A stretch of 46,037 bases of DNA. It comes from Brevibacterium aurantiacum (lineage in GTDB: Bacteria > Actinomycetota > Actinomycetes > Actinomycetales > Brevibacteriaceae). The stretch is from the NCBI RefSeq assembly GCF_900169065.1, contig NZ_FXZB01000026.1:1-46037 (forward strand). The letters run 5' to 3'. The translations under genes were made by a program, and so were the position numbers. Below, in pieces: positions 1-8,353 of this stretch; the first letter of the stretch is position 1; the number at the start of each line of letters is the position of its first letter. The notes beneath the pieces were generated by a model. The model had not been told where the DNA came from. It did no database searches and saw only the letters and a program-made list of their open reading frames with translations.

Positions 1-36
1 CACCACACCTGGGTTGATTCCTAGGAAGAGACACTG

Positions 37-57
37 AACATGCTTCCAGAGCATGTT
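37..57. terminator. Hairpin, possible terminator
   Basis: Perfect 8-bp inverted repeat (aacatgct / agcatgtt) around a 5-nt loop, followed by a short T/A-rich run. It could end a gene lying to the left of the window. No long T tract follows, so the terminator role is inferred. Confidence 0.4.
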
Positions 58-526
58 TAATCCTGTCTTGCCTTACTGTTTACTGGGGAAGGGGCCTATC
101 CTGTACACACATTTATGCCGCTAACCCACTGTTCCCTGGAAATTGGACTCGGTCAATTCCGAAACGGTTCGGGTTGGAGAGCATGGACTGTAGCGGCTCT
201 TCATAAATAGGGCGGTTGAAGACCTGAAGCGTGCTCGAAGCAGGACGGGACTTTGGGTGCAATGATGTAGGTGTTCAAGACTCCATCACGACCCAAGGTC
301 CCTGTTGCACAACTTTACCCCACCCAACGCTACATTTGGTGATCCCACAGAGTTGGCGTGAAGCTGTTCAGCATTAGCCAGGAGCAGTCATTGAAGACAG
401 CAAAGAGTGTGGTCTCCAGAGCCCCCGACCAGCATGTTCTCAAACTTAGATGGTGCGCCGTTTTATAAAGCCTGAAGGCCACAGCGACAAGAATGCCGCT
501 GAGGCCCTCGACATTTCGCTCCCTAA
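58..526. other. Gene-poor segment with IS remnant
   Basis: No complete gene is visible. The part from 195 to about 472 starts with an ISL3-like end and finishes with a weak opposing one. Inside it only a short broken reading frame is present (about 350-472, containing KLFSISQEQSLKTAKS, closed by TAA). It has no start signal and no recognisable family, so it is best read as degenerate insertion-sequence DNA. Confidence 0.35.
195..213 (+). repeat. 19-bp ISL3-end-like repeat, copy 1
   Basis: The 19-mer ggctcttcataaatagggc occurs here and again, identical and in the same orientation, at 7856-7874. The leading GGCTCTTC resembles the terminal inverted repeats of coryneform ISL3-family elements (from memory of the family). 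The sequence downstream of the two copies differs, so this is not one long duplicated element. A degenerate opposing end (gccgttttataaagcc, 457-472) may bound a 278-bp remnant here. Confidence 0.6.
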
Positions 527-1333
527 CTACAGGAAGCGGGACAGGAAAGAGCGAGTTCGATCCTCACGCGGGTCACCGAGCACCTGTTCCGGCGGGCCCT
601 CTTCAATGACCACACCGCCGTCCATGAACACCACGCGGTCGGCCGCTTCACGAGCGAAGCTGATCTCGTGCGTAACCACGACCATCGTTAGTCCCTCAGA
701 TGCCAGACTTCGCATCGTGGCGAGCACCTCTCCGACCAGTTCGGGGTCGAGCGCGGACGTCGGCTCATCGAAGAGCATCAGTTTCGGCCGCATTGCCAAC
801 GCGCGGGCTATGGCGACGCGTTGTTGCTGACCGCCGGAAAGCTCGCGTGGGTAGGCACCTTCACGGCCGTTAAGATCAACCCGTGCCAGCAGCTCCTTCG
901 CGTGTGCAATGGCCTCCTGGCGTGGCTCTCGCTTGACGCCCACTGGCGCCTCAATGATGTTCTGCAGGACCGTCATATGCGCGAAGAGGTTGAATTGCTG
1001 AAACACCATGCCAATGTCGGCTCGGCGCTGCGCAATTTTGTTCTCTGCCAGCTCATGCAGTCGCCCGTTACGGACTTCGAAGCCAACGTCGGCTCCGTCG
1101 ACGAGGACGCGTCCGCCATTCAGATCCTCCAGAAGGTTGATGCACCGTAGGAAGGTGGATTTACCCGAACCGGAGGGACCTAGGATGACGACGGTTTCCC
1201 CCTGGTTGACTTCCAGGTCGATTCCGGAAATCACCTCGGTGGCCCCAAAGCTCTTCCGCACGTCCTGAGCCTGCAGTAGAGGGGTGGTCGTGGCATTCTT
1301 CACACTCTCGTTCATCGTCGCATTTTGGCTCAT
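527..1333 (-). CDS. Polar amino acid ABC transporter ATP-binding protein
   Basis: This is the ATPase subunit of a polar-amino-acid-type ABC importer (GlnQ/HisP family), acting on the cytoplasmic face of the permease encoded just upstream. At 268 aa it is of normal length or slightly long. Walker A is GPSGSGKST (residues 52-60), the ABC signature LSGGQQQR is at 165-172, Walker B is LMLFDE followed by the D-loop SALD (about 185-196), and the switch histidine is in THE near 221. The start at 1333 overlaps the permease stop (ATGA) and has a GGAGAG ribosome site about 6 nt upstream; Met7 is an alternative. It is the last gene of a five-gene minus-strand operon running from 5095. The true substrate is unknown; the amidohydrolase and Pht5-like partners suggest a nitrogen-containing compound rather than a plain amino acid. 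Confidence 0.93.
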   Translation of the reverse strand: MSQNATMNESVKNATTTPLLQAQDVRKSFGATEVISGIDLEVNQGETVVILGPSGSGKSTFLRCINLLEDLNGGRVLVDGADVGFEVRNGRLHELAENKIAQRRADIGMVFQQFNLFAHMTVLQNIIEAPVGVKREPRQEAIAHAKELLARVDLNGREGAYPRELSGGQQQRVAIARALAMRPKLMLFDEPTSALDPELVGEVLATMRSLASEGLTMVVVTHEISFAREAADRVVFMDGGVVIEEGPPEQVLGDPREDRTRSFLSRFL

Positions 1334-2298
1334 CGTTTCTCTCCAATTTCGTTTACCGGCACTTCAGAACCAGCGGACAGCCGGGCCTGTGCCCCTGCTG
1401 AGGCAGCACCGCGGCGTGATTTGGTTCCCACCAGAAACTTTAAGAAGCTCTCCGTCTCTTGCTTAGCGCCACGAGCGTAGTAGTTCTCGATGAATGACTG
1501 CCCGATGTTCATAACCGAGGTGATAATCAGATACCAAATCGAGGCCACCAGCAGCAGCGGAATAGTCTTAAAATTGCCGTTGTAGATGGCTTGCACCGTG
1601 TAGAACAAGTCGGCCATGGCGATGACACTGACCAGCGACGTGGCCTTGACCATACTGATCACCTGGTTGCCCGTCGGCGGGATGATGAACCGCATGGCTT
1701 GCGGCAAGATAATTCGGCGCATCGTACGAGCACCTGTCATCCCTAGTGTCTGTCCGGCTTCTTTCTGCCCCGCGGCAACCGACAGTAGCCCACCGCGAAC
1801 GATCTCGGCCATATAGGCAGCTTCGTGCAGGCCCAGGCCAAGAATAGCCACCAACATCGGGGTAATGACAGTGTTGGTTTCTACAGAAACAAACTCGGGT
1901 CCAAAGGGAATACCAACTGAGAGCTGCGGAATTAGCGCTGACAGATTGTAGAAGAATATTAGCTGAACCAGCAACGGGGTGCCGCGGAAGAACCAAATGT
2001 AGACGCTGGCCGCTGCCCGCAGGACGGGGTTCTTTGATATCCGGCAGATCGCCAGAAGTACCCCGAGTACGATACCGAGCAACATCGCGACCACTGTCAG
2101 CCACAATGTGATGCCGAGTGCTCCAACGACTTGCTTTGAAAACAGATAAGTTGCCACAACTGGCCAGGCGAACCGTTCGTTAGTCACGAACAGCTGGATT
2201 AGCTGCGCGGCTAGCACGGCGACAACGAGCACAGCAAGCAGCCGCCACGGGTGTTTCCGGCGCGATGCGTTGGCTACGTCCAAACGCTCTTTATACAT
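1330..2298 (-). CDS. Polar amino acid ABC transporter permease
   Basis: Inner-membrane permease of the HisM/GlnP family, 322 aa. There is one hydrophobic segment near residues 18-38, then a cluster of segments from about 55 to 270. The binding-protein-dependent transport (EAA) loop is seen around [20 protein letters not shown] (residues about 188-207). The C-terminus (about 50 residues) is a hydrophilic tail. The start at 2298 has a GAAGGG ribosome site. The stop overlaps the ATPase start by 4 nt and the lipoprotein gene lies 54 bp upstream, so the three form a complete importer. Only one permease gene is present, so a homodimeric channel is inferred. Confidence 0.93.
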   Translation of the reverse strand: MYKERLDVANASRRKHPWRLLAVLVVAVLAAQLIQLFVTNERFAWPVVATYLFSKQVVGALGITLWLTVVAMLLGIVLGVLLAICRISKNPVLRAAASVYIWFFRGTPLLVQLIFFYNLSALIPQLSVGIPFGPEFVSVETNTVITPMLVAILGLGLHEAAYMAEIVRGGLLSVAAGQKEAGQTLGMTGARTMRRIILPQAMRFIIPPTGNQVISMVKATSLVSVIAMADLFYTVQAIYNGNFKTIPLLLVASIWYLIITSVMNIGQSFIENYYARGAKQETESFLKFLVGTKSRRGAASAGAQARLSAGSEVPVNEIGEKR

Positions 2299-2352
2299 TG
2301 CTAGTCCCTTCGAACCTTGATCGATTCATTTGTTTCTGTTCCAGCAGACGAA

Positions 2353-3270
2353 CTAGGAGCCCATGTTCACACCGGGCTTCTCGAGCATGTTGTCTTCGAG
2401 GCCGTACTCGGTCATAATCTCTTCGTATCGCCCGGACTCAAACAGAATCTTGAATGCTTCGAGCATCGTCTCTTCCAACGGTGAGTCTTTAGGCACCAAG
2501 CCACCCTGCAGAATGTCATCGAATCCGTTGGCCTTGCCGGTTGCGGTGAGTTCAAGCGCACCATCGGATTGCTCAACGAAGTAGGTCAGGGGTGCCTGCG
2601 AGGAGAAGAAGGCATCGGCGCGGCTGGACTCAACTGACAGAACCGCGCTGGGCTGGTCTTTGTAGGCTTGGACGTCGACTGACTCCTTACCGCTTTCGGC
2701 GCACTTCTTCGACTGATCCTTGATGACCCGCTCGGCGGAACCACCGGCTTGCACTGCAATGCGGGTACCGCAGGTGGTGTCAAGACCTGTAATTGATTTC
2801 GGGTTGCCCTTCTCGACGGCGAACACCACAAATTCCTGGACCCAGTCGATGAACGTCGCCTGGGCATGACGATCTTCATAATCGCCTACGGGCCCGAGGC
2901 TAAGATCATAGCGGTCCGCGTCCATGCCGCCGAGGACGCTGGCCAGCCCATCCACCGTGTTGTGTTCGATTTTAACGTCGAGGATCTGGCCGATTGCTTC
3001 ACCGACCTCCGCTGTGGCGCCAGTCACTTCGTTGTTCGCGTCAATCACGACGTATGGGGGGAAGGAACCGCTGTTGACGGCAGCGATGGTTCCTTCTTTC
3101 TTGATGTCTTCCGGCAGTGCGTCGTGAAGTTTCTGGTTGGGCTCTAAGACCGTCTCAGATGCACTGTCGGACGATGACTTTGAGTTGGCGCCCTCCGGTT
3201 CAACGGTGCAGCCTGTGAGGCCGAGAGCAGTGATCATCATGGCCGCGGAAAGGGTGCGTAGCTTTCTCAT
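2353..3270 (-). CDS. ABC transporter substrate-binding lipoprotein
   Basis: Extracellular solute receptor of SBP family 3 (polar amino acids), 305 aa. It begins with a lipoprotein signal: MRKLRTL, a hydrophobic stretch, and a lipobox LTGC with the modified Cys at residue 21, followed by a Ser/Asp-rich linker to about residue 48. The mature part shows the family's features, with GTIAAVNSGSFPPYVVID at the start of lobe 1 and a late YGL motif (EIMTEYGLEDN). It sits 11 bp after the nitrilase gene and directly before the permease. The ligand cannot be read from sequence. Confidence 0.9.
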   Translation of the reverse strand: MRKLRTLSAAMMITALGLTGCTVEPEGANSKSSSDSASETVLEPNQKLHDALPEDIKKEGTIAAVNSGSFPPYVVIDANNEVTGATAEVGEAIGQILDVKIEHNTVDGLASVLGGMDADRYDLSLGPVGDYEDRHAQATFIDWVQEFVVFAVEKGNPKSITGLDTTCGTRIAVQAGGSAERVIKDQSKKCAESGKESVDVQAYKDQPSAVLSVESSRADAFFSSQAPLTYFVEQSDGALELTATGKANGFDDILQGGLVPKDSPLEETMLEAFKILFESGRYEEIMTEYGLEDNMLEKPGVNMGS

Positions 3271-3281
3271 GGGATTCCTCT

Positions 3282-4124
3282 TTATCGGGTGATGGCGAGT
3301 TCGGGGTAGTTCACGGGCCCTGGTGTTCGAGGGTTTGCATCAATCTCGAATCGTCGGTGTTCTAGCACTGGAAGCTGCTCTCGCGCCTGAGTGATACGCG
3401 TCTTGGTCAACGTGGCGACAATAGTCTCCGGGCCATCTAGTGCTTGAACAATAGGCAAACCCAAAGGGTCCACGATCATACTTCGGCCAATGCAGCTTTC
3501 CCCCGCTTCGCCGGATGCGACCACGTATACGGTGTTGTCCAGTGCCCGCGCGCTAACCAGGGTGCTCCAATGGAATTCTTTTAACGGGCCTTTTGCCCAC
3601 GCGGCTGGAAGGATGAGCGCTTCAGCACCGCGTAGCGTCAGCAAACGTGCCAACTCAGGGAATCGAACGTCGTAGCAGGTCATGAGGCCGAGCTTGAAAC
3701 CATTGACCTCCAAAAGCTCCGGAATCACATCGTCGGCAAGAACATTGTCGGATTCCGAACCGCTAAAGGCGTCGTAAAGATGCAATTTTCGGTAAATGTG
3801 GACGATTTCACCATCGCGCAGGGCGACTAGGGTGTTGTAGGGTTGCGAGGCGGAAAAATGTTCGTGGATACCAACGACAACGGTGACCTTTCGTCCGACA
3901 GTCGCGGCGCGGAGTTCGCTGATAAACGGCCCGTCCAGCGGTTGAGCGGCCTCACGGATAAGTTCCTTCTCACCCATAAAGCGAGCGAGCACCCCCTCGG
4001 GAAGCACCAACACATTTACCTGGTCTGCTTCTGCCTTCTCAATCAGCGGAAAAATCGTTCTAGCGTTCTCTTCCCACTGAGAACTCACAGAGAACTGTGC
4101 AGCTGCTATTTTCAAATCGGTCAT
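3282..4124 (-). CDS. Carbon-nitrogen hydrolase (nitrilase superfamily)
   Basis: Cytoplasmic amidohydrolase/amidase of the nitrilase fold, 280 aa, normal for the family. The catalytic triad can be placed: Glu43 in VLPEG, Lys113 in YRKLHLYDAF, Cys150 in LMTCYDVRFPE. The YRKxHLYDxF and CYDxRFPEL patterns resemble the omega-amidase/deaminated-glutathione-amidase branch, which cleaves amides of small carboxylates. That sub-assignment is inference. The ATG overlaps the stop of the upstream Pht5-like gene (ATGA), so the two are translationally coupled. Its position between an uptake system and a decarboxylase-like protein suggests it releases ammonia from an imported amide. Confidence 0.88.
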   Translation of the reverse strand: MTDLKIAAAQFSVSSQWEENARTIFPLIEKAEADQVNVLVLPEGVLARFMGEKELIREAAQPLDGPFISELRAATVGRKVTVVVGIHEHFSASQPYNTLVALRDGEIVHIYRKLHLYDAFSGSESDNVLADDVIPELLEVNGFKLGLMTCYDVRFPELARLLTLRGAEALILPAAWAKGPLKEFHWSTLVSARALDNTVYVVASGEAGESCIGRSMIVDPLGLPIVQALDGPETIVATLTKTRITQAREQLPVLEHRRFEIDANPRTPGPVNYPELAITR

Positions 4125-5095
4125 GAGGAGACTTTCTCTAGTTGATGTGAGGGCTCAAGTTGAAGCGGAAAGAGTTCGCTGGCCTCCATACACGATCCGA
4201 TAATGCTCTGCTCGACGAGCTCGGTCTGGAAAGCGTCGATCATCACCTTGTTTGCGGACCATCCGTAGGGTATCCAGTCCTGCCCGATGGCCTGTGTCGT
4301 TGCCGCCAGAGCTTCGTTATGCCAAGGCGTGACGTCCAGCAGTTTGTTTCGCCGTGCTGCGCTAATATTCTTCGCCGTTGTGAACAAATCCATCAGCTCC
4401 TGTAGCTGTCGACGGTTTTCAGCCAACTCTGCACGCACGCCGATCAGGTGGATCCCGGGGATGAAACCGACCCGCGTGAAATACGCGGCCTCAGCCTGCT
4501 GCGAATTGCGGAACAGGGTCCGGAATGGCGACCCACTCTCGTAGAATCCAGGCGGCATGAACGGAGTCATGACGGCGTCAAGGGCCCCGCGCTCGAGCAT
4601 CTTCATCATCGGTTCGTCGTTTTCCGTCGCGGCGACGTTATCCGGCACTGCGATAGAACCAATCCGGTCCATCACCGGATGATCAGCGGTCAGCGCACCG
4701 ACTCTCCATTCGGTATCGGCTACGCCGACGCCGGCTTCGCGCAGCACGGCCCGGGTCCAGGTGTTTCCACTGTCGCCCCAGCCCGTCAGCCCTATTCTTT
4801 TACCCCGCAGGGATTCGGCTGTGTCCAGGGGGCTGTCCGCTCGGGTGATGATGCAGCGATGGCGGAAACCGCGCATGACGAAAATAGGAAGTGCGATGAC
4901 GCGCTCGTCGCCGGCTGCTCGCGCCTGGATATACCGGCTGAAGGAGGTCTCGGCCACGTCAACGTCTGCCTCGGTCCACAAATCCGGGGTCAGATCCCGG
5001 CGATCGAGTGTATAGCGCTCGGCTCCGGCCACATCGCCCAGGGCAATGGGGTTCAGATGATCCCAGTGGCGTGCTGCCATGCGGATCGTTTCCAT
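4121..5095 (-). CDS. Pht5/NMT1-like protein (4,5-dihydroxyphthalate decarboxylase family)
   Basis: A 324-aa soluble protein with the periplasmic-binding-protein II fold, closest by eye to the 4,5-dihydroxyphthalate decarboxylase (Pht5) group. Family-like segments are DVDVAETSFSRYIQARAAGD (about 64-83), IALPIFVMRGFRH and LRGKRIGLTGWGDSGNTWTR. No signal peptide or lipobox is present, so it is unlikely to be a transport receptor, and a cytosolic enzyme or sensor role is more plausible. It is the first gene of the operon. The start at 5095 is the only good upstream ATG. Whether it decarboxylates anything is unknown. Confidence 0.75.
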   Translation of the reverse strand: METIRMAARHWDHLNPIALGDVAGAERYTLDRRDLTPDLWTEADVDVAETSFSRYIQARAAGDERVIALPIFVMRGFRHRCIITRADSPLDTAESLRGKRIGLTGWGDSGNTWTRAVLREAGVGVADTEWRVGALTADHPVMDRIGSIAVPDNVAATENDEPMMKMLERGALDAVMTPFMPPGFYESGSPFRTLFRNSQQAEAAYFTRVGFIPGIHLIGVRAELAENRRQLQELMDLFTTAKNISAARRNKLLDVTPWHNEALAATTQAIGQDWIPYGWSANKVMIDAFQTELVEQSIIGSCMEASELFPLQLEPSHQLEKVSS

Positions 5096-5832
5096 AGTGC
5101 TACGCCTTTCGAAGCGATGTGGTTGCTACATCATGGTGTTTTGTGGGATATGCCTTCATTACAGAGTACAGATTATGTTCAGGCGATGTGACATACAATA
5201 CATATTTTTGTTACTGATCATAACTATTTAGTGTTGTCCGTTAGATATTCGTGAATCTGACCCGTCTGCCGGACAGAGGGTTCGCTTTAGAGCAGGCGGG
5301 GAAATTGCGAACGCAATGAATAGAGGCGATCGTGAAATTGTGTGGATGAGGAATGGACAGAGCTCGATACAGGACCGCGGGCCAGCCCACCGAAGGACTC
5401 TCCCAGGCTGGCCGTTATGCCCAGCCCACCTGACTGGCCGACAAGGTCGCTTAACACCCGTCGGCCAACCGGCGGGTGGACTTCCAGCACGCTCAAAATT
5501 GCGCCCGTTGGAGCACTCAGTACGTCATCCGCCATTACCTTCTACCCGGGACCGTTGGCGGGGTGGCGACCACGGCTTCATGGACAAGGAACTGTGCAGG
5601 GACACTTCCTGCTGCATTCACGGCACCACTGCTTTCGCCGCGACTAAACAAGTGAGGGGAAGGCAGGTGCCGGGGGCCTCGGGAACTAATGTTTCATGGG
5701 TTACAGGCACCCCCTGCCGGTGAGCCGGAGCCCGGACGGGCACTGGTAGAGCCGACATTCGAGCATTTGGAAGTCCTGAAACGCGTTTTTTGGTTTCCAT
5801 TTCAGGCTACGTTCAGTTAAGTTCAGGGCACA
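5096..5832. other. Regulatory and non-coding region between operon and MocR gene
   Basis: This 737-bp gap separates the divergent operon and regulator. The operon-proximal part (5096-5260) is AT-rich for this genome and should carry the operon promoter; a CATAAT-like -10 on the minus strand near 5174-5179 is the best candidate. The MocR-proximal part has an inverted repeat cctgaaa/tttcagg (5775-5781, 5800-5806) and a direct repeat gttcag (5811-5816, 5821-5826) spaced by 10 bp, the kind of sites MocR regulators bind. Reading frames within 5287-5723 match no family I recognise. Confidence 0.4.
5811..5826 (+). promoter_or_regulatory. Direct repeat, candidate MocR operator
   Basis: Two copies of gttcag start exactly 10 bp apart, just upstream of the regulator gene. 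A second pair, the inverted cctgaaa/tttcagg, lies at 5775-5806. MocR/PdxR proteins are known to bind direct repeats near their own promoters; use as an operator here is inferred. Confidence 0.35.
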
Positions 5833-5874
5833 ATGGAGTTAAATGTTACTGGTCGTAACTTCAGAGAGGTTTAC

Positions 5875-7233
5875 GTGAATTCTGCCCCCGAAACGACGAG
5901 CCGGGAACAAGTTTCCGCAGCATGGCTGTGCGAGCAACTTAGTGAAGCCTCGGCCGGAGGCATAGCATCGACCCTGAGCCGACTGATTCGTTCCGGCGTC
6001 ATTGGCGGTGGCAGTCAGTTACCGACGGTCCGGGCATTGGCCGCTCGACTGGGTGTGAGCCCGGCGACGGTTTCGGCGGCCTGGAATACCCTCCGAAAAC
6101 AACGGGTAATTGAAGGTTCGGGCCGGCAAGGCACGTGGGTGCTGAATAAACCCAGCCGATTAGCTCCCGCGAGGTACGAGAATATCCGCCAATTCTGGCA
6201 GAGTGGAGTGCTAGACCTGACGCTTGCGGCCCCGGATCCGGCGCTGTTGCCCGATGCGGTCCATGCCATGCAACAAGCAGAACAAGACCCTGAACTCAAC
6301 TTCTATGAACGTCCCCGCATAGCTGCTCGACTGCAGCGAGCCGCTGAAGCTTCGTGGCCATGGGAGCCGCAATCCTGGCTGGCTGTGAACGGGGGTTATG
6401 AAGGGCTGCTTCTGTTGCTTAGTTCCTGTGTTGTGCCGGGAGATTACGTAGCTGTAGCAGATCCATCTGCGCCTCGTATCCTAGATATTCTCGAACACGT
6501 CGGGGCAAGGGTCCTGCCCGTCGCCACGGATACCAGCGGCCCAAGACCCGACAGCTTAGAACTGGCCTTACGGATGCAGCCAGTCGCATTCGTCTATGAA
6601 CCCAGCGTGAGCTCTTGCACCGGCGATTCTGTTGATGCCGAACGTCGGGACCAGTTGGCCTCCGCGTTACGCGAGTCCAAGCTGCTCATCATCGAGGATG
6701 ATGGCCTAGGTGAGCTTGCGTCCGTCCCGTATTGCGGGCTTGGCACGATACTTCCGGATCAGACGGTGCACGTGCGGAGCTACTCAAAGTCCCATGGGCC
6801 CGATCTTCGGCTGGCGATAGTCGGCGGGTCCGCTGACGCCGTTGCGCGTGCTTGGGGTATTCGTCAGTTCGGCGCGGGTTGGACCAGCCGTCTGCTGCAA
6901 AATGCACTTGCCTGGATGCTTGAAGACCCTCAGACAAAGAACCAGGTCGCCGAGGCAAAACAACAATATGGTGAACGTCGCAAGACGATGTCTGGGCTCT
7001 TAGCGCAGTACGGGATCGAGGTGTCTAGTAAGGACGGGTTGTGTCTTTGGGTGCCAGTCATTAGCGAGCAACAAGCGCTGCTCGTGCTTGCCTCACACGG
7101 CATAGGAGCCCTTGGCGGCGCGGGCAGCGCCATCCGCTCGCACTCGCCGATGGTTCGCATGAGTATCGGCAGGGAGCTGGAGCGCCCAGAACGAATTGCA
7201 GAGCTTTACTCCATGGCGGCGCGTGCGAGCTGA
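5875..7233 (+). CDS. MocR-like GntR/aminotransferase transcription regulator
   Basis: Fusion regulator with an N-terminal GntR winged helix (PTVRALAARLGVSPATVSAA, about residues 38-57) and a fold-type-I aminotransferase domain to the end. The PLP-binding lysine is in SYSKSHGPDLR (Lys305 from this start), matching the family pattern SxSKxxxPxLRxG. I chose GTG 5875 because AGAGAGG lies 5 nt upstream; an in-frame ATG at 5833 has no good site. It is 452 aa, normal for the family. MocR proteins bind PLP or its adducts with amino compounds to control neighbouring genes, so the divergent transporter/amidohydrolase operon is the likely target and an amine or amino acid the likely inducer. Confidence 0.88.
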   Translation: MNSAPETTSREQVSAAWLCEQLSEASAGGIASTLSRLIRSGVIGGGSQLPTVRALAARLGVSPATVSAAWNTLRKQRVIEGSGRQGTWVLNKPSRLAPARYENIRQFWQSGVLDLTLAAPDPALLPDAVHAMQQAEQDPELNFYERPRIAARLQRAAEASWPWEPQSWLAVNGGYEGLLLLLSSCVVPGDYVAVADPSAPRILDILEHVGARVLPVATDTSGPRPDSLELALRMQPVAFVYEPSVSSCTGDSVDAERRDQLASALRESKLLIIEDDGLGELASVPYCGLGTILPDQTVHVRSYSKSHGPDLRLAIVGGSADAVARAWGIRQFGAGWTSRLLQNALAWMLEDPQTKNQVAEAKQQYGERRKTMSGLLAQYGIEVSSKDGLCLWVPVISEQQALLVLASHGIGALGGAGSAIRSHSPMVRMSIGRELERPERIAELYSMAARAS

Positions 7234-7249
7234 GTCGGTATCTTGGCCA

Positions 7250-7740
7250 CTGGCAGAACCAGTTCCTAACGACCTGAGATGAACTTGCGTTGAGGTGTAA
7301 CCCAAAGCGACAGTGACCGACATTTCGACGGGGTGGACGGTGAACCGTTCGGTAGAGAACAAAGCCGCGAAGCGGGTGCCTGAAGCTCTGGAACACTTGA
7401 TGAATGTGTTTCCGTTCCCCACATCGGCATTGTTTTCGACAAAGACCTCGACATTCTTAACTGCATCCACATCAACTCCGCAGCCGACCACAAGATCGTT
7501 TTCATCCGTGGTCGATCGTTTGAAGTTCTTCACTCCGACGAAGAAACCCATCGGGTACCTCACGGACAGTGTCTGCAGATGCGAGCGAGCCTACGACGCC
7601 CCGAGAGCCCCGTTCGGAAAGCTCTTCGAATCCGGGATCCTCAATCACAGCCAGGTAGCTGAGCTCGAGGCTTGCAGAACGGATCTTGATCCGGTCGCGA
7701 TCGACGCCATCCAAAACAATTGGGCACACTCGTCTCTGGT
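7250..7740 (-). pseudogene. Possible decayed gene of unknown function
   Basis: On the minus strand one frame reads plausibly from about 7729 (VLDGVDRDRIKIRSASLELS) to about 7555. A neighbouring frame then continues with SVTVALGYTSTQVHLRSLG near its end at about 7250. Together they would need one frameshift near 7530-7560 to give a protein of about 150 residues. The upstream end is lost close to the ISL3-like repeat. No domain is recognised; it could be chance. Confidence 0.2.
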
Positions 7741-7855
7741 AAAACTGAACAACGTCAACTCTACGTCGAGGCGAAGCAGGCTCCTCCGGTCCCGTAGGGA
7801 ATCCTGGCCCCGGTTAGCCCGAGTGGGTAAGAACCCTCCCAGGAACTATTTATCT

Positions 7856-7874
7856 GGCTCTTCATAAATAGGGC
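7856..7874 (+). repeat. 19-bp ISL3-end-like repeat, copy 2
   Basis: Identical to 195-213 in sequence and orientation. The first eight bases are mirrored by gaagagcc at 7923-7930, so a 75-bp piece looks like a minimal deletion derivative of an insertion sequence. The repeat also sits in a small hairpin (ctatttat 7846-7853 with ataaatag 7864-7871). Confidence 0.6.
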
Positions 7875-7964
7875 TGCACCGTTCGTGGCCACAGTGTGTG
7901 TCATTGACTGAAGGCATACTCAGAAGAGCCGAAAAAAAGGGACTCGAGGTTCGGCGAAGATGTG

Positions 7965-8105
7965 ATGGTATCTGAGAATTCGCAACCGGAGAATCAGAAC
8001 CTGGAAGAGGCGAACAGCCTGGGCGAGTTGGGTGCAGCTTTAGAACGCAACAGATTCTTCGGAGCGCTGTCCGCATTCCCCGAGCACTGGCCGAAAGTGC
8101 GGTAA
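7965..8105 (+). CDS. Possible small protein, 46 aa
   Basis: A short frame starting ATG (GTG 7962 alternative) and ending TAA. It begins MVSENSQPENQNLEEANSLG and ends FFGALSAFPEHWPKVR. Composition (acidic N-terminus, aromatic/basic C-terminus) is protein-like, but the ribosome site is weak (cgaaga) and I recognise no family. It could be a remnant of a larger gene or a chance frame. Confidence 0.25.
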   Translation: MVSENSQPENQNLEEANSLGELGAALERNRFFGALSAFPEHWPKVR

Positions 8106-8353
8106 AAGCGTGGCAGAGCGACGGGGGCGAAGGAGGAACCCTGGAAGAGGAAGCGCCCGAGGATCGCGTGGCAAAGAGCAGGGACTCTTGCTCTGATAGG
8201 CGTGGCCGTTGAGAAGCAGGGCCCACGAGATGGTGACGTTGTTGTGGATCTGAATCCAACGCTGATAGGAGTCGCTATGGATGCCGCTGATGATCTCTGA
8301 ACTCAAGGTGGTCAGGCCGTCTGCGTGCTCGCTCGCCGAGGTGGTGACGCAGC

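Larger units (their letters stand above)
7234..8353. other. Gene-poor junction between accessory segment and glycan locus
   Basis: Over 1.1 kb without a confident gene. The left part (to about 7740) has minus-strand coding-like frames that switch register, suggesting a decayed gene. The middle (7856-7930) carries the second ISL3-like end, with an opposing gaagagcc at 7923-7930. The right part has one short plus-strand frame (7965-8105). No tRNA or integrase is visible. Confidence 0.4.

Noticed and set aside
5287..5723. Overlapping frames of 80-135 codons on both strands in the MocR spacer
   Set aside because: No recognisable domain, no ribosome site, Arg/Pro/Gly-rich composition; treated as non-coding.
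195..7874. Simple composite transposon
   Set aside because: The two 19-bp ends are identical but neither is attached to an intact transposase, and no target duplication was found at the edges.
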